Assembly: GCF_029688925.1 (NCBI RefSeq) | Contig: NZ_JARUKY010000005.1 | Location: forward strand, 124,001-188,000 | Source: Evansella sp. AB-P1 | GTDB taxonomy: Bacteria; Bacillota; Bacilli; Bacillales; Salisediminibacteriaceae | DNA: 64,000 nt | Reading direction: 5' to 3' | In this document: positions 32,266 to 42,697 of the stretch, piece after piece | How positions within the stretch are numbered: position 1 is the first letter of the stretch | How the letters are laid out: each line of letters opens with the position of its first letter | Notes under the pieces: generated by a model | Told to the model about the DNA's origin: nothing | The model's input: the letters and a program-made list of their open reading frames with translations, nothing else | The model's database searches: none | Program-made: the position numbers and the translations under genes

Positions 32266-32782
32266 GGTCTACCCTGAAAATAGATACGGTTCAGAAGTGG
32301 ATGGGGACGACTCCCAGTGGGATCAGCACGTGTCCGAAAATCCCCAAGCACTTACCGAGTAAGTGCTTGGGAGTTGAGGCCGTGCCCCACGGAAAGCTGT
32401 CACCAGTAACGGATGAGCCCACTTAATGAGTATTTTCATGCGCCATGGTGCAAATTTACACTTGCATAGGCGGTCTACCCTAAAAATAGACTGGTTCAGC
32501 AGTGAAGGGCGACGACTCCAGTGGGATCAGCACGTGTCCGAAAATCCCCTAGCACTTACCGAGTAAGTGCTAGGAAGTTGAGGCCGTGCCCCACGCAGCC
32601 AGGACGACAGGATTACACCGTTGCCCACAGAACGTGGGCAACGGTGTAATTGGCCTGCCAGAAACGCATGAACCTCCTTGATGAATATATTCATCCCTCA
32701 AGGTGCAAATTTCACTTCGGTTGCATGTGCGGGTCTACTCTGAAAATAGAACCATTCAGAAGTGGAAGATAACGACCTGAGG
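32265..32782. repeat. two inverted-orientation copies of the composite repeat with strong hairpins
   Basis: Relative to the copy at 5.2 kb these are in reverse orientation. The boundary motif GGTCTACCCTGAAAATAGA or a close variant occurs near 32266, 32471 and 32733. Copy A (about 206 bp) has a 13-bp stem with loop CGA (32343-32371). Copy B (about 262 bp) has the corresponding 12-bp stem (32548-32574) and an additional perfect 17-bp stem ATTACACCGTTGCCCAC / GTGGGCAACGGTGTAAT with loop AGAAC (32612-32650). Between the copies the stem changes from CCAAGC/GCTTGG to CCTAGC/GCTAGG, a compensatory pair change. The element fills the full gap between the convergent chrA and AddA-like genes. Confidence 0.85.
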
Positions 32783-32785
32783 GAA

Positions 32786-35700
32786 TTATGATACGGTTAC
32801 AAGCTCATTTGGCGTAACATAATACAGTTGTGCTGAACTTACTGCTTCCCCAGTTAGTCTTTCCCACACCTTCGTGTATAAGGTTATTTGTGTTGTATAA
32901 TATTCTGTCAAATCAGAGAGCAACGATCTATCTTTTGGTCGATCTGTTTTAAAATCGACGATTCTCCACATTCCATTTATTTTAAAGACTAGATCAATTA
33001 TGCCTGTAAGTTGTATAGGGACCGAAGACTGTTCTCTACTTTGTAGCATTTTATAAATTGCGGGATCTTCCTCCTCCGTTATTTGTATAGAGAAAGGTAC
33101 CTCAACTAATGTCACATCACCATTCTGCAGCTCATCCCATAGTGAAGAATCCATAAACTGGTTCATAACACCTCTAACTTCTTCGAGTCTTTCTATTGAC
33201 ACATTATTTTTCTGAAGGGATTTTTTTAGAAATTCATCTGTTAAATCTCCTCTTCCATTAATTAAAGCTTCAAACACTTCATGGATAACTAATCCCCAAG
33301 CTAGGCCACCACCTTCATCACGTTCAATCCCCAACGTATACAATTCTTCTTTTTCATCACTTGGATTTGTCTTAAAGTAAGATGGTTCAGTACTTTTTCC
33401 TAGCCAGTTATCAAGATTGGCTGTTTCAACTCCATATGTTTCACCCATCAGTGTTTCTTTATTCTTAGCTTGTTCCGTTACTACCATTTCTTGATTTAAC
33501 AAAATGTCCTCTATGTCATCAATTCCAGCGTCTAACAAATCCCAAGGGTTTTTATTTCTTTTCCCTTCACAGGCACTGATTACTAGACCTTTTTCTGCTC
33601 TCGTAGCTGCTACGTAAATAATTCGTATTTCCTCTTGTAATAGATAGGCTTCTTCTTCGCTTCGGTATGTCTCCCATTCTCTAGGTTGTCCGATTGTCTT
33701 CGCTGTACGCCCAACTTGTTTTGTAAAACGAAAATAACCCTTAGACACTCCCTCTACCCGTTTAATATGAGTAGAAATTTTATCACTAATGTCAGGCTTT
33801 TTCCCTGGATGAGCTAAAATTACAACTGGCGCTTCTAATCCTTTCGCTTTATGAACATTTAATATTCGAACAGCATTTGCATCTTCTTCTATATTTACTA
33901 CCTTTGTTTTCAATTGTATCCGTGACAATAAAAAACGAACTGCTTGCTCATAGGAGGTATTTCCACGATTCTCTTCCTTTCGTAATGCCTCCATAAGCTG
34001 TAAAAATTGAATATATTCTCTTTTTCCATACCCTCTTGCTACTAAAAGTGGATAAAAGCCTACGTCCTCTACTATTTTCTCGATAGCAACAACTGGTGAA
34101 TAAGAGGAAACCCATTTCCTATATTTCCGAAGCTTCAAAAATGCCTCTTCCACAGGATGACAAGTTCCCTTCGTGAAGGCTTCAGGTGTAGATGAATAAA
34201 TGGAAAAACCACCGTTATTTTTTTTCCATTGGAATAAGGCTTCATCACTAATGCCAAACCACACACTCCTAAGCACTGCGACAGTTGCAACATTGTCTGT
34301 AGTATCTACAAATACATTTAAAAGGTGGAATAACTCTTGAAACTCTCTTGTTTCACCAATGATCGTTTCTCCACTGACACTTATAGGAATACCAGCATCC
34401 TCCAATGTTCGTCCGTATTCATCAATGCCGTCGTTGTACCTTGTTATTACCATAAAGTCCTTCGGTTTATATCCAATCTTCAATAACGTTTGAATATATA
34501 ATGTTATATTTTCCGCATCCTTTTTAATGATCATATCTTGATTTTTGGTAAAGTCTGAAGGAACGACTAATCTCTTAATTGGTATCCTTTTCAAATTACT
34601 ATCCTTATGAAAGGAATGTAACGGTCGGTAAGCTGCTTGATACGTCGTTTCTTTTTCAGGAAGATATTGATTAAATATAATATTCAAGCGTGTTGTAATA
34701 GAATCAACTGTTCTAAAATTCATTGTTAGCTGTAGCACTTCTCCACCGTGCTCCACCATTAATGCCTTTACCATATTATAAATATCGATATCAGCTCGAC
34801 GAAAACGGTAAATTCCTTGCTTTGGATCTCCTACAACAAACAGAGATCCTGGTCGTGGTTTACAGTTTGTCCATTCCAATTCATTAACGTCTTCACCTGT
34901 TAAATAAAACATCATTTCTGCTTGAATAGGGTCCGTATCCTGAAACTCATCTACCAATAAACAACGGTATTTATTTTGAAAATAGGAACGAACCTCATTA
35001 TTATTTTTCAAAAGATTAGTAGCACTAATTAATAAATCTTGAAAATTTAACAACGAACGTTTTCTTTTTATTTTTTCATATTCAAATAAAGCACCTTTTA
35101 AAAATTGAACGATAATGGGATGACAATATTCACGCCATTCCAGTAACACTGGTTCAATTCGATCCTGGTAAAACTTTTCAAACTGGGCTTTATATTCTTT
35201 GCTATCTTCTTTGGTTGTCCATTTATATTGCGTAATGTTAAAAGCAGATTTTTTATCAAAGAGCTCAAATACTTCAATTCTTAATGAATCATTCTTTTTC
35301 CTAAATTGATCCATTCTTAAAGCCTCTAGAATGGCTTTTTGTAAGCCATCAGGTCCTTTTGGGATTTCTTCTGGGATACAACGTTTAGCTTCCTTTAATA
35401 AAGTAATCAAAGCTTCATAGGTATGATGAAGCTCTGGTTTATTTATTGGTTCTGAGACCCATGAAACATCTGGATATTGCTTTAGAAGTTGAAAACGATC
35501 AAGTAATGTATTTTCCTTTACCCCTGTTTGCCGAACGCCTTGGAGGATTGTAGGATTATCTTCTTGGAGGTTAAGTAAGTAATGATGCCATGCCTCCTCA
35601 GCCACAAGATTATCTTCATCATCCTCTATCTCTTTAAAGGTAACATCGATCCCCGCTTCAACTGGTCGTTCTCTTAGAAGACGTGCACAGAAAGCATGAA

Positions 35701-36016
35701 CAGTTCCTAAAAAGCATTGCTCCATATTTTGAATGGCTTCTTCTAGCCTCCTCTGATTATTAACACTTTTTTCCATATTCCATTTTCTTTCAAGTTCATT
35801 TTGAAATCGAGTTTTTAACTCATCTGCAGCCTTACGAGTAAATGTAATAGCTACAATTTCGTTAATTTTGCATGTACCAGTGTATATTAAATTTACCATC
35901 CTATCGACCAAGCTTGTGGTTTTCCCTGATCCAGCACCTGCTTCAACGAGGAAATTTTTATTTAGCTCTTCTAGTATTTTATCTCGTGCATGTTGATCAA
36001 CAATCTTTTCAGTCAT
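32786..36016 (-). CDS. AddA-like UvrD-family helicase with C-terminal PD-(D/E)XK nuclease
   Basis: A 1076-aa helicase-nuclease. The Walker A motif is VEAGAGSGKTTSLVDRM near residues 21-37, motif Ia ITFTRKAADELKTRF, Walker B LLVDEFQDTDPIQ, then VGDPKQGIYRFRRAD and the C-terminal helicase motif ILNVHKAKGLEAPVVILAHP with YVAATRAEKGLV. The last 150 residues form a RecB-type nuclease with GIIDLVFKING and IVDFKTDRP. It shares an 8-bp overlap with the AddB-like gene upstream, as in addBA operons. It is shorter than B. subtilis AddA (1232 aa), so it may be a second, divergent AddAB-type complex for DNA end processing; the housekeeping copy is not in this window. Confidence 0.85.
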   Translation of the reverse strand: MTEKIVDQHARDKILEELNKNFLVEAGAGSGKTTSLVDRMVNLIYTGTCKINEIVAITFTRKAADELKTRFQNELERKWNMEKSVNNQRRLEEAIQNMEQCFLGTVHAFCARLLRERPVEAGIDVTFKEIEDDEDNLVAEEAWHHYLLNLQEDNPTILQGVRQTGVKENTLLDRFQLLKQYPDVSWVSEPINKPELHHTYEALITLLKEAKRCIPEEIPKGPDGLQKAILEALRMDQFRKKNDSLRIEVFELFDKKSAFNITQYKWTTKEDSKEYKAQFEKFYQDRIEPVLLEWREYCHPIIVQFLKGALFEYEKIKRKRSLLNFQDLLISATNLLKNNNEVRSYFQNKYRCLLVDEFQDTDPIQAEMMFYLTGEDVNELEWTNCKPRPGSLFVVGDPKQGIYRFRRADIDIYNMVKALMVEHGGEVLQLTMNFRTVDSITTRLNIIFNQYLPEKETTYQAAYRPLHSFHKDSNLKRIPIKRLVVPSDFTKNQDMIIKKDAENITLYIQTLLKIGYKPKDFMVITRYNDGIDEYGRTLEDAGIPISVSGETIIGETREFQELFHLLNVFVDTTDNVATVAVLRSVWFGISDEALFQWKKNNGGFSIYSSTPEAFTKGTCHPVEEAFLKLRKYRKWVSSYSPVVAIEKIVEDVGFYPLLVARGYGKREYIQFLQLMEALRKEENRGNTSYEQAVRFLLSRIQLKTKVVNIEEDANAVRILNVHKAKGLEAPVVILAHPGKKPDISDKISTHIKRVEGVSKGYFRFTKQVGRTAKTIGQPREWETYRSEEEAYLLQEEIRIIYVAATRAEKGLVISACEGKRNKNPWDLLDAGIDDIEDILLNQEMVVTEQAKNKETLMGETYGVETANLDNWLGKSTEPSYFKTNPSDEKEELYTLGIERDEGGGLAWGLVIHEVFEALINGRGDLTDEFLKKSLQKNNVSIERLEEVRGVMNQFMDSSLWDELQNGDVTLVEVPFSIQITEEEDPAIYKMLQSREQSSVPIQLTGIIDLVFKINGMWRIVDFKTDRPKDRSLLSDLTEYYTTQITLYTKVWERLTGEAVSSAQLYYVTPNELVTVS

Positions 36017-38996
36017 ATGCCCGCACCCCCTTGAAGCTTCTTACACCAGTAGCGTTTACATCTTGATGCTTCAATTCAATCATCTCATCACCATAATCGG
36101 AACGTTTACATATAGATTTAAAGTCACAAAATTTACAATCACTTTTATCGTCTGTCAACGTAAAATGGCCGTGTTGAATAATCGTTAACAGCTTTTCCAA
36201 TATATCTAAGCCATTCGTTCTAGTAGCTTCCCCTTGAGCACGTTCAAATGTTTTCCCTACACCTTTTTTCGTAGGGAAAAGATAGGAGCTTTTAGAAACC
36301 TCTCCGTTCATTAAGGATAAATGATTTTCAATGGCTAAAGTATAAAGAAGATGTTGTAGTTGCCTACCACCCTTATAAAAGTCATTTTCACTGTACCCCC
36401 ACGTACTACCCGTTTTATAATCAATAATTTGATACGACTGGTCATGGAGCTTATCTACTCGGTCTATTTTTCCTGCTACATAAAAATCACCTGATGGCAA
36501 AGATATTTTTGCAGGTGGAATTCCGTTTATACCAAAGGTGTACTCAAAATACTTAGGTTCACTAAAATGACTAGTCTCTTCTTCTATTTTTAAAAAGGAT
36601 TCACATGACTCAAGAATTTCTTCTTTTTCCTGGATTTCAACCTTCTTATTTGGAGGTGGCACTGTTAACTTTACTCTTTCTAGACATGAACTTGCTATTT
36701 CATAAATAAGCTTTAAATGACTTTTTACAGATGGTTTCTCACTCCGTTCCTGTATCGTTTCATAAAAAACTTCATAAATTTCATGCAATAGGCTCCCCCT
36801 TGTTGCTGGGTCTAACCAATAACTCGGATCAAATTCTACATCTTCAATTGGCTTCAGCTTTAATATTTCCTGTAAAAAATACGTATAAGGACAAGAAGCT
36901 AGCATTTCTAGCTTTCCAGCAGTAATCGTTCTGTTTGGGTTTTCCCGAGGATCATATTCGGAAGTATCGCTTTCAATTTTCCCATCAAATATAGAGAAGG
37001 TAGTATTGTTTCTCCACATCTCTCCCTCTAAACCAGCAACTACATTACCGAAAAGAGACATTAGAGATTCGTCTATCACTTTTGGATTAGGAGATAAGAG
37101 CTTTTGTGTCCACCAATCTTTGTTCCCTATAATAGGTCCATTCTCCACAGTTGGTAACGCCTGTTTTAAATCCTTAAAATTCGCTTCTCTATTCCCTGAC
37201 TGAAGTCTATAGCATTGCAAAAACAAATGAGCTGGACTAATGTTTCGGTTTTCATTTACATCAAACTGACAATAGCTCAATGTTATTTCTCCTTGAGATG
37301 AAGCTAGCAATTGAAGCATCTCATATTGTTTTCTTCTAGCCTCTTCCTCCATTAAAGGTAAAGTATTACCTAGACTCTTTCTTTCTATATCTAGCAGTAA
37401 TGGATCTTCTCTATTCCCTCCTGGAAAACGACTATTATCCAGTCCTACAATAAATGAATAGGATCGATTAACATATATTCCTTTTTCATAAGAAGAAAAA
37501 TGAAGGTGCCCTTGTTTCGGACGTGAAGCTCCTACAGTTGTTTCTAATAACAATTCCTCTAATGTTCTAACTCCTTCATCAATCGTTACTTCCTCAGCTG
37601 CATAAGGTATAAGTCTTTCTATTTTATTCAACATACTTTCCTTGGCGGCTTGATCGTACGATGATGTGACATTACTATGCTCGTTGATTACTTGTTTCAT
37701 AGCAAATAATAGCTTTTCATAGCTAAAAGTATTGGAGGTGTTTGAAAATGGAATGGTGGAAAACATTCTTTTATACCAGTCTAAAAGCCATAGAATATTT
37801 AAACGTAATTCCTGGAAATAACGTACTTTTTGATCATTTGTTTCATTTACGATTCTCTCTTCTATTTTTTCTACCTGATTTTTTAGTAGTGATATATAGC
37901 GTTTTTCTCCCCAACCAATCTTCGCGTCACGAAGGATCGTCATCCATCTCATGCTAGAAGGTCCGTCATCTCCTATTTTTAATAACCCTTCATGAAGTAT
38001 TCGATTAAAACTAGAAACACTGTAGAACTCTTTTAACCAGCGAAGAAAGCCTAGTAATAGCTTCCCTGGCTTTGTAAACCGAATTGAAATACCTTCACTG
38101 AAGGTTACAGGGATATTTAATGATTCAGCCAAATGAAACATCGTCGTAACATATGGACTCTTATTACTGTAATAAATAGTACATTCATCTAAAGATAATT
38201 GCCTTTCCTTCATTCGTCCAATCACTTCTTTTAATTCTTGTTCTTCTGTTTTTGAGGCAAACAAATCAAGGTTGGTTGAGTTTCCATTGAACTTATCTAA
38301 ATGATATATGAAACTTAACGGTGTTTCTAAACCTGTATTTATGGTCGATAAACTTGTTTGTTGAGGTATAGTCACTCCATAAACAGGAGCTAACGGTAAA
38401 TGGATATGATTTTTGGGTAAATACTTCTCTAAAAAAATATTTTGCATGTATGTAAGGGGGAGGTTATTTTGTAGTAAATAAATTGCACCTGTCCTATACG
38501 ACTTTTTTACTGCTTCATTATATAAGTAATAATCATCTCTTAAATGATAATCAACTAATGATTGTTCGTATCCTTTGAGAATTTCTATAAGGTCTTGTCC
38601 TTTATTAGGAGTAACAAATATCTTTTCATCTAACGTAATTGACGTATGCCCTGAGAGTCTAATTTCTTGGATCATCTTATACATGTTGTAACTAAGTGTA
38701 GGCGTTACCTCTAGTTCATGAAAATATTGAAGCTTTCCATCTTCCTTTAATGATTTTAGGATAAAATGAATGAGATGAGTACCGATTGTTCTGTCAATAT
38801 ATTCCTCATGCTTCGTCATAGATTGTAAAGCTAAATCACGAACTGTTTTTATTTTAAGATTTACAAGAGAATAACCTTTTTTTGTGTAGTGGAATGTAAT
38901 CTGCTCTCCAATAGAATAAGAATCCACAACTAAGACCTTTTCTTTCAACGGATTCAACTCACATATTTCATAGAGTTTTTCTATCATTGATTCCAT
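36009..38996 (-). CDS. AddB-like nuclease subunit with Fe-S-type PD-(D/E)XK domain
   Basis: A 995-aa partner of the AddA-like helicase. The N-terminal two thirds are helicase-like but have no Walker A motif. The C-terminal domain is the nuclease: ASCPYTYFLQEILKLKP (first cluster Cys), GKIDRVDKL, IIDYKTGSTWGYSEND, and the closing CKFCDFKSICKR with C-x2-C-x5-C. That Cys pattern is that of the 4Fe-4S nuclease domain of AddB. GAAGGAGG precedes ATG 38996. Length is below B. subtilis AddB (1166 aa). The two genes form their own operon between the repeat cluster and an RND pump gene. Confidence 0.8.
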   Translation of the reverse strand: MESMIEKLYEICELNPLKEKVLVVDSYSIGEQITFHYTKKGYSLVNLKIKTVRDLALQSMTKHEEYIDRTIGTHLIHFILKSLKEDGKLQYFHELEVTPTLSYNMYKMIQEIRLSGHTSITLDEKIFVTPNKGQDLIEILKGYEQSLVDYHLRDDYYLYNEAVKKSYRTGAIYLLQNNLPLTYMQNIFLEKYLPKNHIHLPLAPVYGVTIPQQTSLSTINTGLETPLSFIYHLDKFNGNSTNLDLFASKTEEQELKEVIGRMKERQLSLDECTIYYSNKSPYVTTMFHLAESLNIPVTFSEGISIRFTKPGKLLLGFLRWLKEFYSVSSFNRILHEGLLKIGDDGPSSMRWMTILRDAKIGWGEKRYISLLKNQVEKIEERIVNETNDQKVRYFQELRLNILWLLDWYKRMFSTIPFSNTSNTFSYEKLLFAMKQVINEHSNVTSSYDQAAKESMLNKIERLIPYAAEEVTIDEGVRTLEELLLETTVGASRPKQGHLHFSSYEKGIYVNRSYSFIVGLDNSRFPGGNREDPLLLDIERKSLGNTLPLMEEEARRKQYEMLQLLASSQGEITLSYCQFDVNENRNISPAHLFLQCYRLQSGNREANFKDLKQALPTVENGPIIGNKDWWTQKLLSPNPKVIDESLMSLFGNVVAGLEGEMWRNNTTFSIFDGKIESDTSEYDPRENPNRTITAGKLEMLASCPYTYFLQEILKLKPIEDVEFDPSYWLDPATRGSLLHEIYEVFYETIQERSEKPSVKSHLKLIYEIASSCLERVKLTVPPPNKKVEIQEKEEILESCESFLKIEEETSHFSEPKYFEYTFGINGIPPAKISLPSGDFYVAGKIDRVDKLHDQSYQIIDYKTGSTWGYSENDFYKGGRQLQHLLYTLAIENHLSLMNGEVSKSSYLFPTKKGVGKTFERAQGEATRTNGLDILEKLLTIIQHGHFTLTDDKSDCKFCDFKSICKRSDYGDEMIELKHQDVNATGVRSFKGVRAYD

Positions 38997-39131
38997 CGAA
39001 AAACCTCCTTCAATTGCTTTGTGGGAAAAACTTCATGCAAATTATTTATAGGAATATTTTAACACAATTTCCTCAAAATCCATGAAAGTCTTCATCAATA
39101 TTTTTACTTAACATAAGTTTTGTATAAGAAA

Positions 39132-39171
39132 AAGCTTCACTTTATAAACTCCTTGCTATAAAGTGAAGCTT
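39132..39171 (-). terminator. rho-independent terminator of the RND gene
   Basis: A perfect 15-bp stem AAGCTTCACTTTATA / TATAAAGTGAAGCTT with a 10-base loop. On the minus strand it is followed by TTTCTT, 41 bases after the RND stop codon. Confidence 0.85.
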
Positions 39172-39212
39172 CCAATTTATATTTTATCTTATCCAATTAC
39201 TGACTATACTCG

Positions 39213-42200
39213 TTAACTCACAGCCTCGGTTTTCTTATCCACAATTACTTTCTCCTCTTTATTCTGCTTCTTTCTTTTTCCAATTCCTTTCAATCCTCCA
39301 CCTAATGCTGTAACTAATCGATAGACAGATGGAATGAGCAGTAAGGTAATGAAAGTTGCAAACAGTAAGCCCGAAATAATCACTGTTGCCATTGGCGCTT
39401 GATAATTCCCAGCAGCTCCAGTAGCAATTGCTAAAGGCAGCATCCCACCTGCTGTCGTAAGTGTAGTCATAAAAATCGGTCTAATTCGATTTTTACCTGC
39501 TTCAACAAGTGCTGCTTGAACAGTGTAGCCCTCTAGACGAAGCTTGTTTGTACGATCAATTAGCAAAATGGCATTATTTAATACAATACCTATAAGCATC
39601 ACAATCCCCATAGCCGATAATGCACTTAATTCTCTTTGGGTTAGAAATAAACCAATAATTACTCCTACAATGGTCATCGGTATTACTGACATAACCACAA
39701 CTGGATGAATTAAATTGTTAAACTGGACAGCCATAACTAAATATACTAAGAAAATTGCAATAGCCATCACTAAAAGCATTTCTAGCATTAATTCTTGCTG
39801 CTGTTCTAAGTCACCTGCAAGAGAGACACTATAATCTACTGGTGCATCGAAATCAGAAATAAGTGTTTGAACATCACGATTAATGGAACCTAAATCTCTT
39901 CCCTCTATATCAGCAGAAAGTGAAATATATCTTTCTCCATTTAAATGATTGATTTCATTCGGTGTATGGATACTTTTTAATTCTATAAATTGGGACAGCT
40001 CTTCTTCTCCACTAGGTGTAGTAACAGTTAAGTCTAAAAGATCCTGTTTTTGTTCGATTGGTTCATCCCAACTAACGACCATCGGAACTGTTTCCCCATC
40101 CGATCTTATCTCACCTATAGGAAAATGTAAGAAAGCTTGCTCAATCACCTGTTTTAGTTGAATTTCATGAAGACCAGCATCCTCCATTGCGTCTCTTTTC
40201 AACTCAACCTCCTCTTCTATAGAGAATCGTTCAATAGAGTTAGTAACACCTACTATCCCTTCTATATCTTTTAGTTCTAACATCAAATCATTGGCAATCG
40301 TTTCTAATGTATCGAAGCTATCACCAGTAATAGTTAGCTGTACTGGATAACCACCACCACCATCAAGTGCATTGAAAACACTGTTGATTGGATAATCATC
40401 CTCTAATTCGCGTAATGAACGGAAAAGCTCTTCATTTATCTCTCGTTGCTCTCTTGTTATTTCATCCTCTTTCGTCATATTCACAATGGCAAATAACAAA
40501 TTTCCATTATCCACAACATAATGATCCTCAATATCATCGATCGTTGAAATAGTGTCATTCAATCTTGTAACAATTGTATTCTTTTCCTCGATTGATAAAC
40601 CTGGCTCTACAGTAATTCCTATTTCTGCATACCGATTAAACATGTCAGGCATAACTGTCATTGGTATTTTATTTATTAGAAACAACGAACTTACTAGCAT
40701 GATAAAAAAGGTGAAGATAACCGCTAAGCTGTGTCGCTTTTTCGTCACTACCCAGGAAATGATACGTCCATATAATTGTAATAGCTTCCCTTCCTGTTGA
40801 ACTGCTTTTGAATTTTTTAGCTTCAAGAACTTTTCAGATAAAGAAGGTATTAGTGTAAAAGATACAACAACAGAACTAATTAATGTAATGGCAACAACTG
40901 CCGATAGAACAATAACAAATTGACCTAATTCACCACCGACTAAACCAATTGGTAAAAAGACAACAATTGTCGTTAGCATGGAGGCAAAAACAGCTGTTGC
41001 TACCTCTTTTGTCCCTTCAAGGACTGCTTCCAAATTTTTATACCCTTGTTCTTTCTTTCGATAAATAGATTCTAGTATGACAATTGAGGAATCTACCATC
41101 ATACCAATTCCTAAACCTAGACCAATGAGTGTTAATATATTTACACTATAATCAAGAACCCACATAACTAAGAAAGTAAGTAAAATAGATGTTGGTATAG
41201 CTAAAGTAACGATAAAGGTGGCACGAATGTTACGTAAAAATAGGAGTAAAATTCCTATAGCTATAATAGCACCTATCAAAATATTGTTCGTTACCCCATC
41301 TATAGATTCTTGCACATAATCTGCTTGAGATACAATTTCATTTACTTGAAAGCCATTTACTAATTTCTCATCATTTATTTGTTGGAGTTCAGATCGGATT
41401 GCTTTTGCCATATCTATTTGGGTTACATCAGATACACGACCTATTTGAAGAAAAATAAAGTCCTGTGATCCATTTTTCCAAACAAAATTAGTGTTTGCTT
41501 GGGGGGAAATAGAAACATCTGCAATTTCAGATAATGCTATATAGCCTTCATTAGATGGGATAGTTATATTCTTCACAGCATCTACATTACTTACATTTGT
41601 ATTCCATCGAAGAGATGGAGTATCTACTTCACCTTGAAAGGATCCTACTGTTGCCTCATTGTTCGATTGTTGAATAACTGTTATTACATCTGTAATATTT
41701 AATCCTTTACTAAACAACTTGTCACGATTAAATGAAATAGATAGTTCTTTTTCTTCAACTCCTTCTAAAGCCACTTCTCGTACTTCTGGTAAATCTTCTA
41801 ATCTTGGTTTAAGAATCGTTTTAGCAAAGTCCGTCATTTCCTCCATCGATCCGCCAGAAACATCCATAAAAAACTCAAAATCCTGTGATGTTCCATATTG
41901 CCCAACTAACACATTGTCAATGTGTGTCATATTAGAGGTAGCCGTATTAACCACAGTTTGAATTTCTTTTATTAGTTCATCGCCTCGTCCTTGCTCAAAT
42001 AGTATTTGTAACGAACTTCTCCCAATTGCGGAAGAAGAATATACATCTTCCACACCATCAACTGCTAGAACCTGTCTTTCTACTACATTCGTAATATTTC
42101 TTTCTACTTCAATCGCTGACATATCTCCAGAAATAATAGAAACATAGCCCCCATCAAATTCAAGAGCTGGCAATAGCTCCTTATCTAGCTTTGCCATTGA

Positions 42201-42281
42201 ATAGCTCCCTAACATTATAATGAATACAACGATTAGACCAATTAAAATCTTTCTTTGAACAATGAATTTAAGTACGTTCAT
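39213..42281 (-). CDS. RND efflux permease (AcrB/SwrC-like)
   Basis: A 1022-aa permease with the RND layout: a first helix at residues about 10-30, a large periplasm-type loop, helices 2-6, a second single helix and a second loop, then helices 8-12. The helix-4 region GLGIGMMVDSSIVILESIYR has the Asp of the proton relay; the second half shows GIVMLIGIVLNNAILLIDRTNKLR, the usual paired motif. It resembles the Gram-positive SwrC/YerP branch, which exports surfactin-like lipopeptides and detergents without an outer-membrane channel. No membrane-fusion protein gene is adjacent. AGGAGAGGGA precedes ATG 42281. Confidence 0.85.
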   Translation of the reverse strand: MNVLKFIVQRKILIGLIVVFIIMLGSYSMAKLDKELLPALEFDGGYVSIISGDMSAIEVERNITNVVERQVLAVDGVEDVYSSSAIGRSSLQILFEQGRGDELIKEIQTVVNTATSNMTHIDNVLVGQYGTSQDFEFFMDVSGGSMEEMTDFAKTILKPRLEDLPEVREVALEGVEEKELSISFNRDKLFSKGLNITDVITVIQQSNNEATVGSFQGEVDTPSLRWNTNVSNVDAVKNITIPSNEGYIALSEIADVSISPQANTNFVWKNGSQDFIFLQIGRVSDVTQIDMAKAIRSELQQINDEKLVNGFQVNEIVSQADYVQESIDGVTNNILIGAIIAIGILLLFLRNIRATFIVTLAIPTSILLTFLVMWVLDYSVNILTLIGLGLGIGMMVDSSIVILESIYRKKEQGYKNLEAVLEGTKEVATAVFASMLTTIVVFLPIGLVGGELGQFVIVLSAVVAITLISSVVVSFTLIPSLSEKFLKLKNSKAVQQEGKLLQLYGRIISWVVTKKRHSLAVIFTFFIMLVSSLFLINKIPMTVMPDMFNRYAEIGITVEPGLSIEEKNTIVTRLNDTISTIDDIEDHYVVDNGNLLFAIVNMTKEDEITREQREINEELFRSLRELEDDYPINSVFNALDGGGGYPVQLTITGDSFDTLETIANDLMLELKDIEGIVGVTNSIERFSIEEEVELKRDAMEDAGLHEIQLKQVIEQAFLHFPIGEIRSDGETVPMVVSWDEPIEQKQDLLDLTVTTPSGEEELSQFIELKSIHTPNEINHLNGERYISLSADIEGRDLGSINRDVQTLISDFDAPVDYSVSLAGDLEQQQELMLEMLLVMAIAIFLVYLVMAVQFNNLIHPVVVMSVIPMTIVGVIIGLFLTQRELSALSAMGIVMLIGIVLNNAILLIDRTNKLRLEGYTVQAALVEAGKNRIRPIFMTTLTTAGGMLPLAIATGAAGNYQAPMATVIISGLLFATFITLLLIPSVYRLVTALGGGLKGIGKRKKQNKEEKVIVDKKTEAVS

Positions 42282-42470
42282 TCCCTCTCCTTCTTTCTGT
42301 ATAAAAAATGAAATGTTGTGATTCTAACTATTGTCACCAAATGGATAATTAATACATTTTTATTATAATGCTCCATGAAATATTTACCACTTGGCTTAAG
42401 AAGTAACTTTTCTAAGACTTAAGATGTAAATTTTTCTCAGTCTAACGTACATTTTGAAAAGTGCTTTAAA

Positions 42471-42574
42471 CGGCTTCTATAGGACTGCAATTCTCCTTTC
42501 CACTGTTTGCAGGATCATTGACTGGCTCCCTTGTTACCGCAAATATCCTTTTCACTGTTTGCGGGATTATTGGC
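42471..42574. repeat. two diverged units of the 52-bp repeat family
   Basis: Units start at 42471 (CGGCTTCTAT) and 42523 (TGGCTCCCTT), exactly 52 bp apart as in the array at 5.4-5.8 kb, 37 kb away. The second unit has a perfect inverted repeat ACCGCAAA / TTTGCGGG-like (CCGCAAA and TTTGCGG); the first has decayed (CTGCAATT, GTTTGCAGG). A third, partial unit follows (CGCTTTCTTCTTACCACAT). The gap from 42282 to 42765 contains no gene. Confidence 0.75.
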
Positions 42575-42697
42575 CGCTTTCTTCTTACCACATATTTACC
42601 CCCTTATTTTTCCAGGTATAAAATAAGAAAGTGATGACGTCTTTTCTCCTACAAACCTCTCAATGGTGATAGTTTTTAAACTTACTTACAGAAAAAA

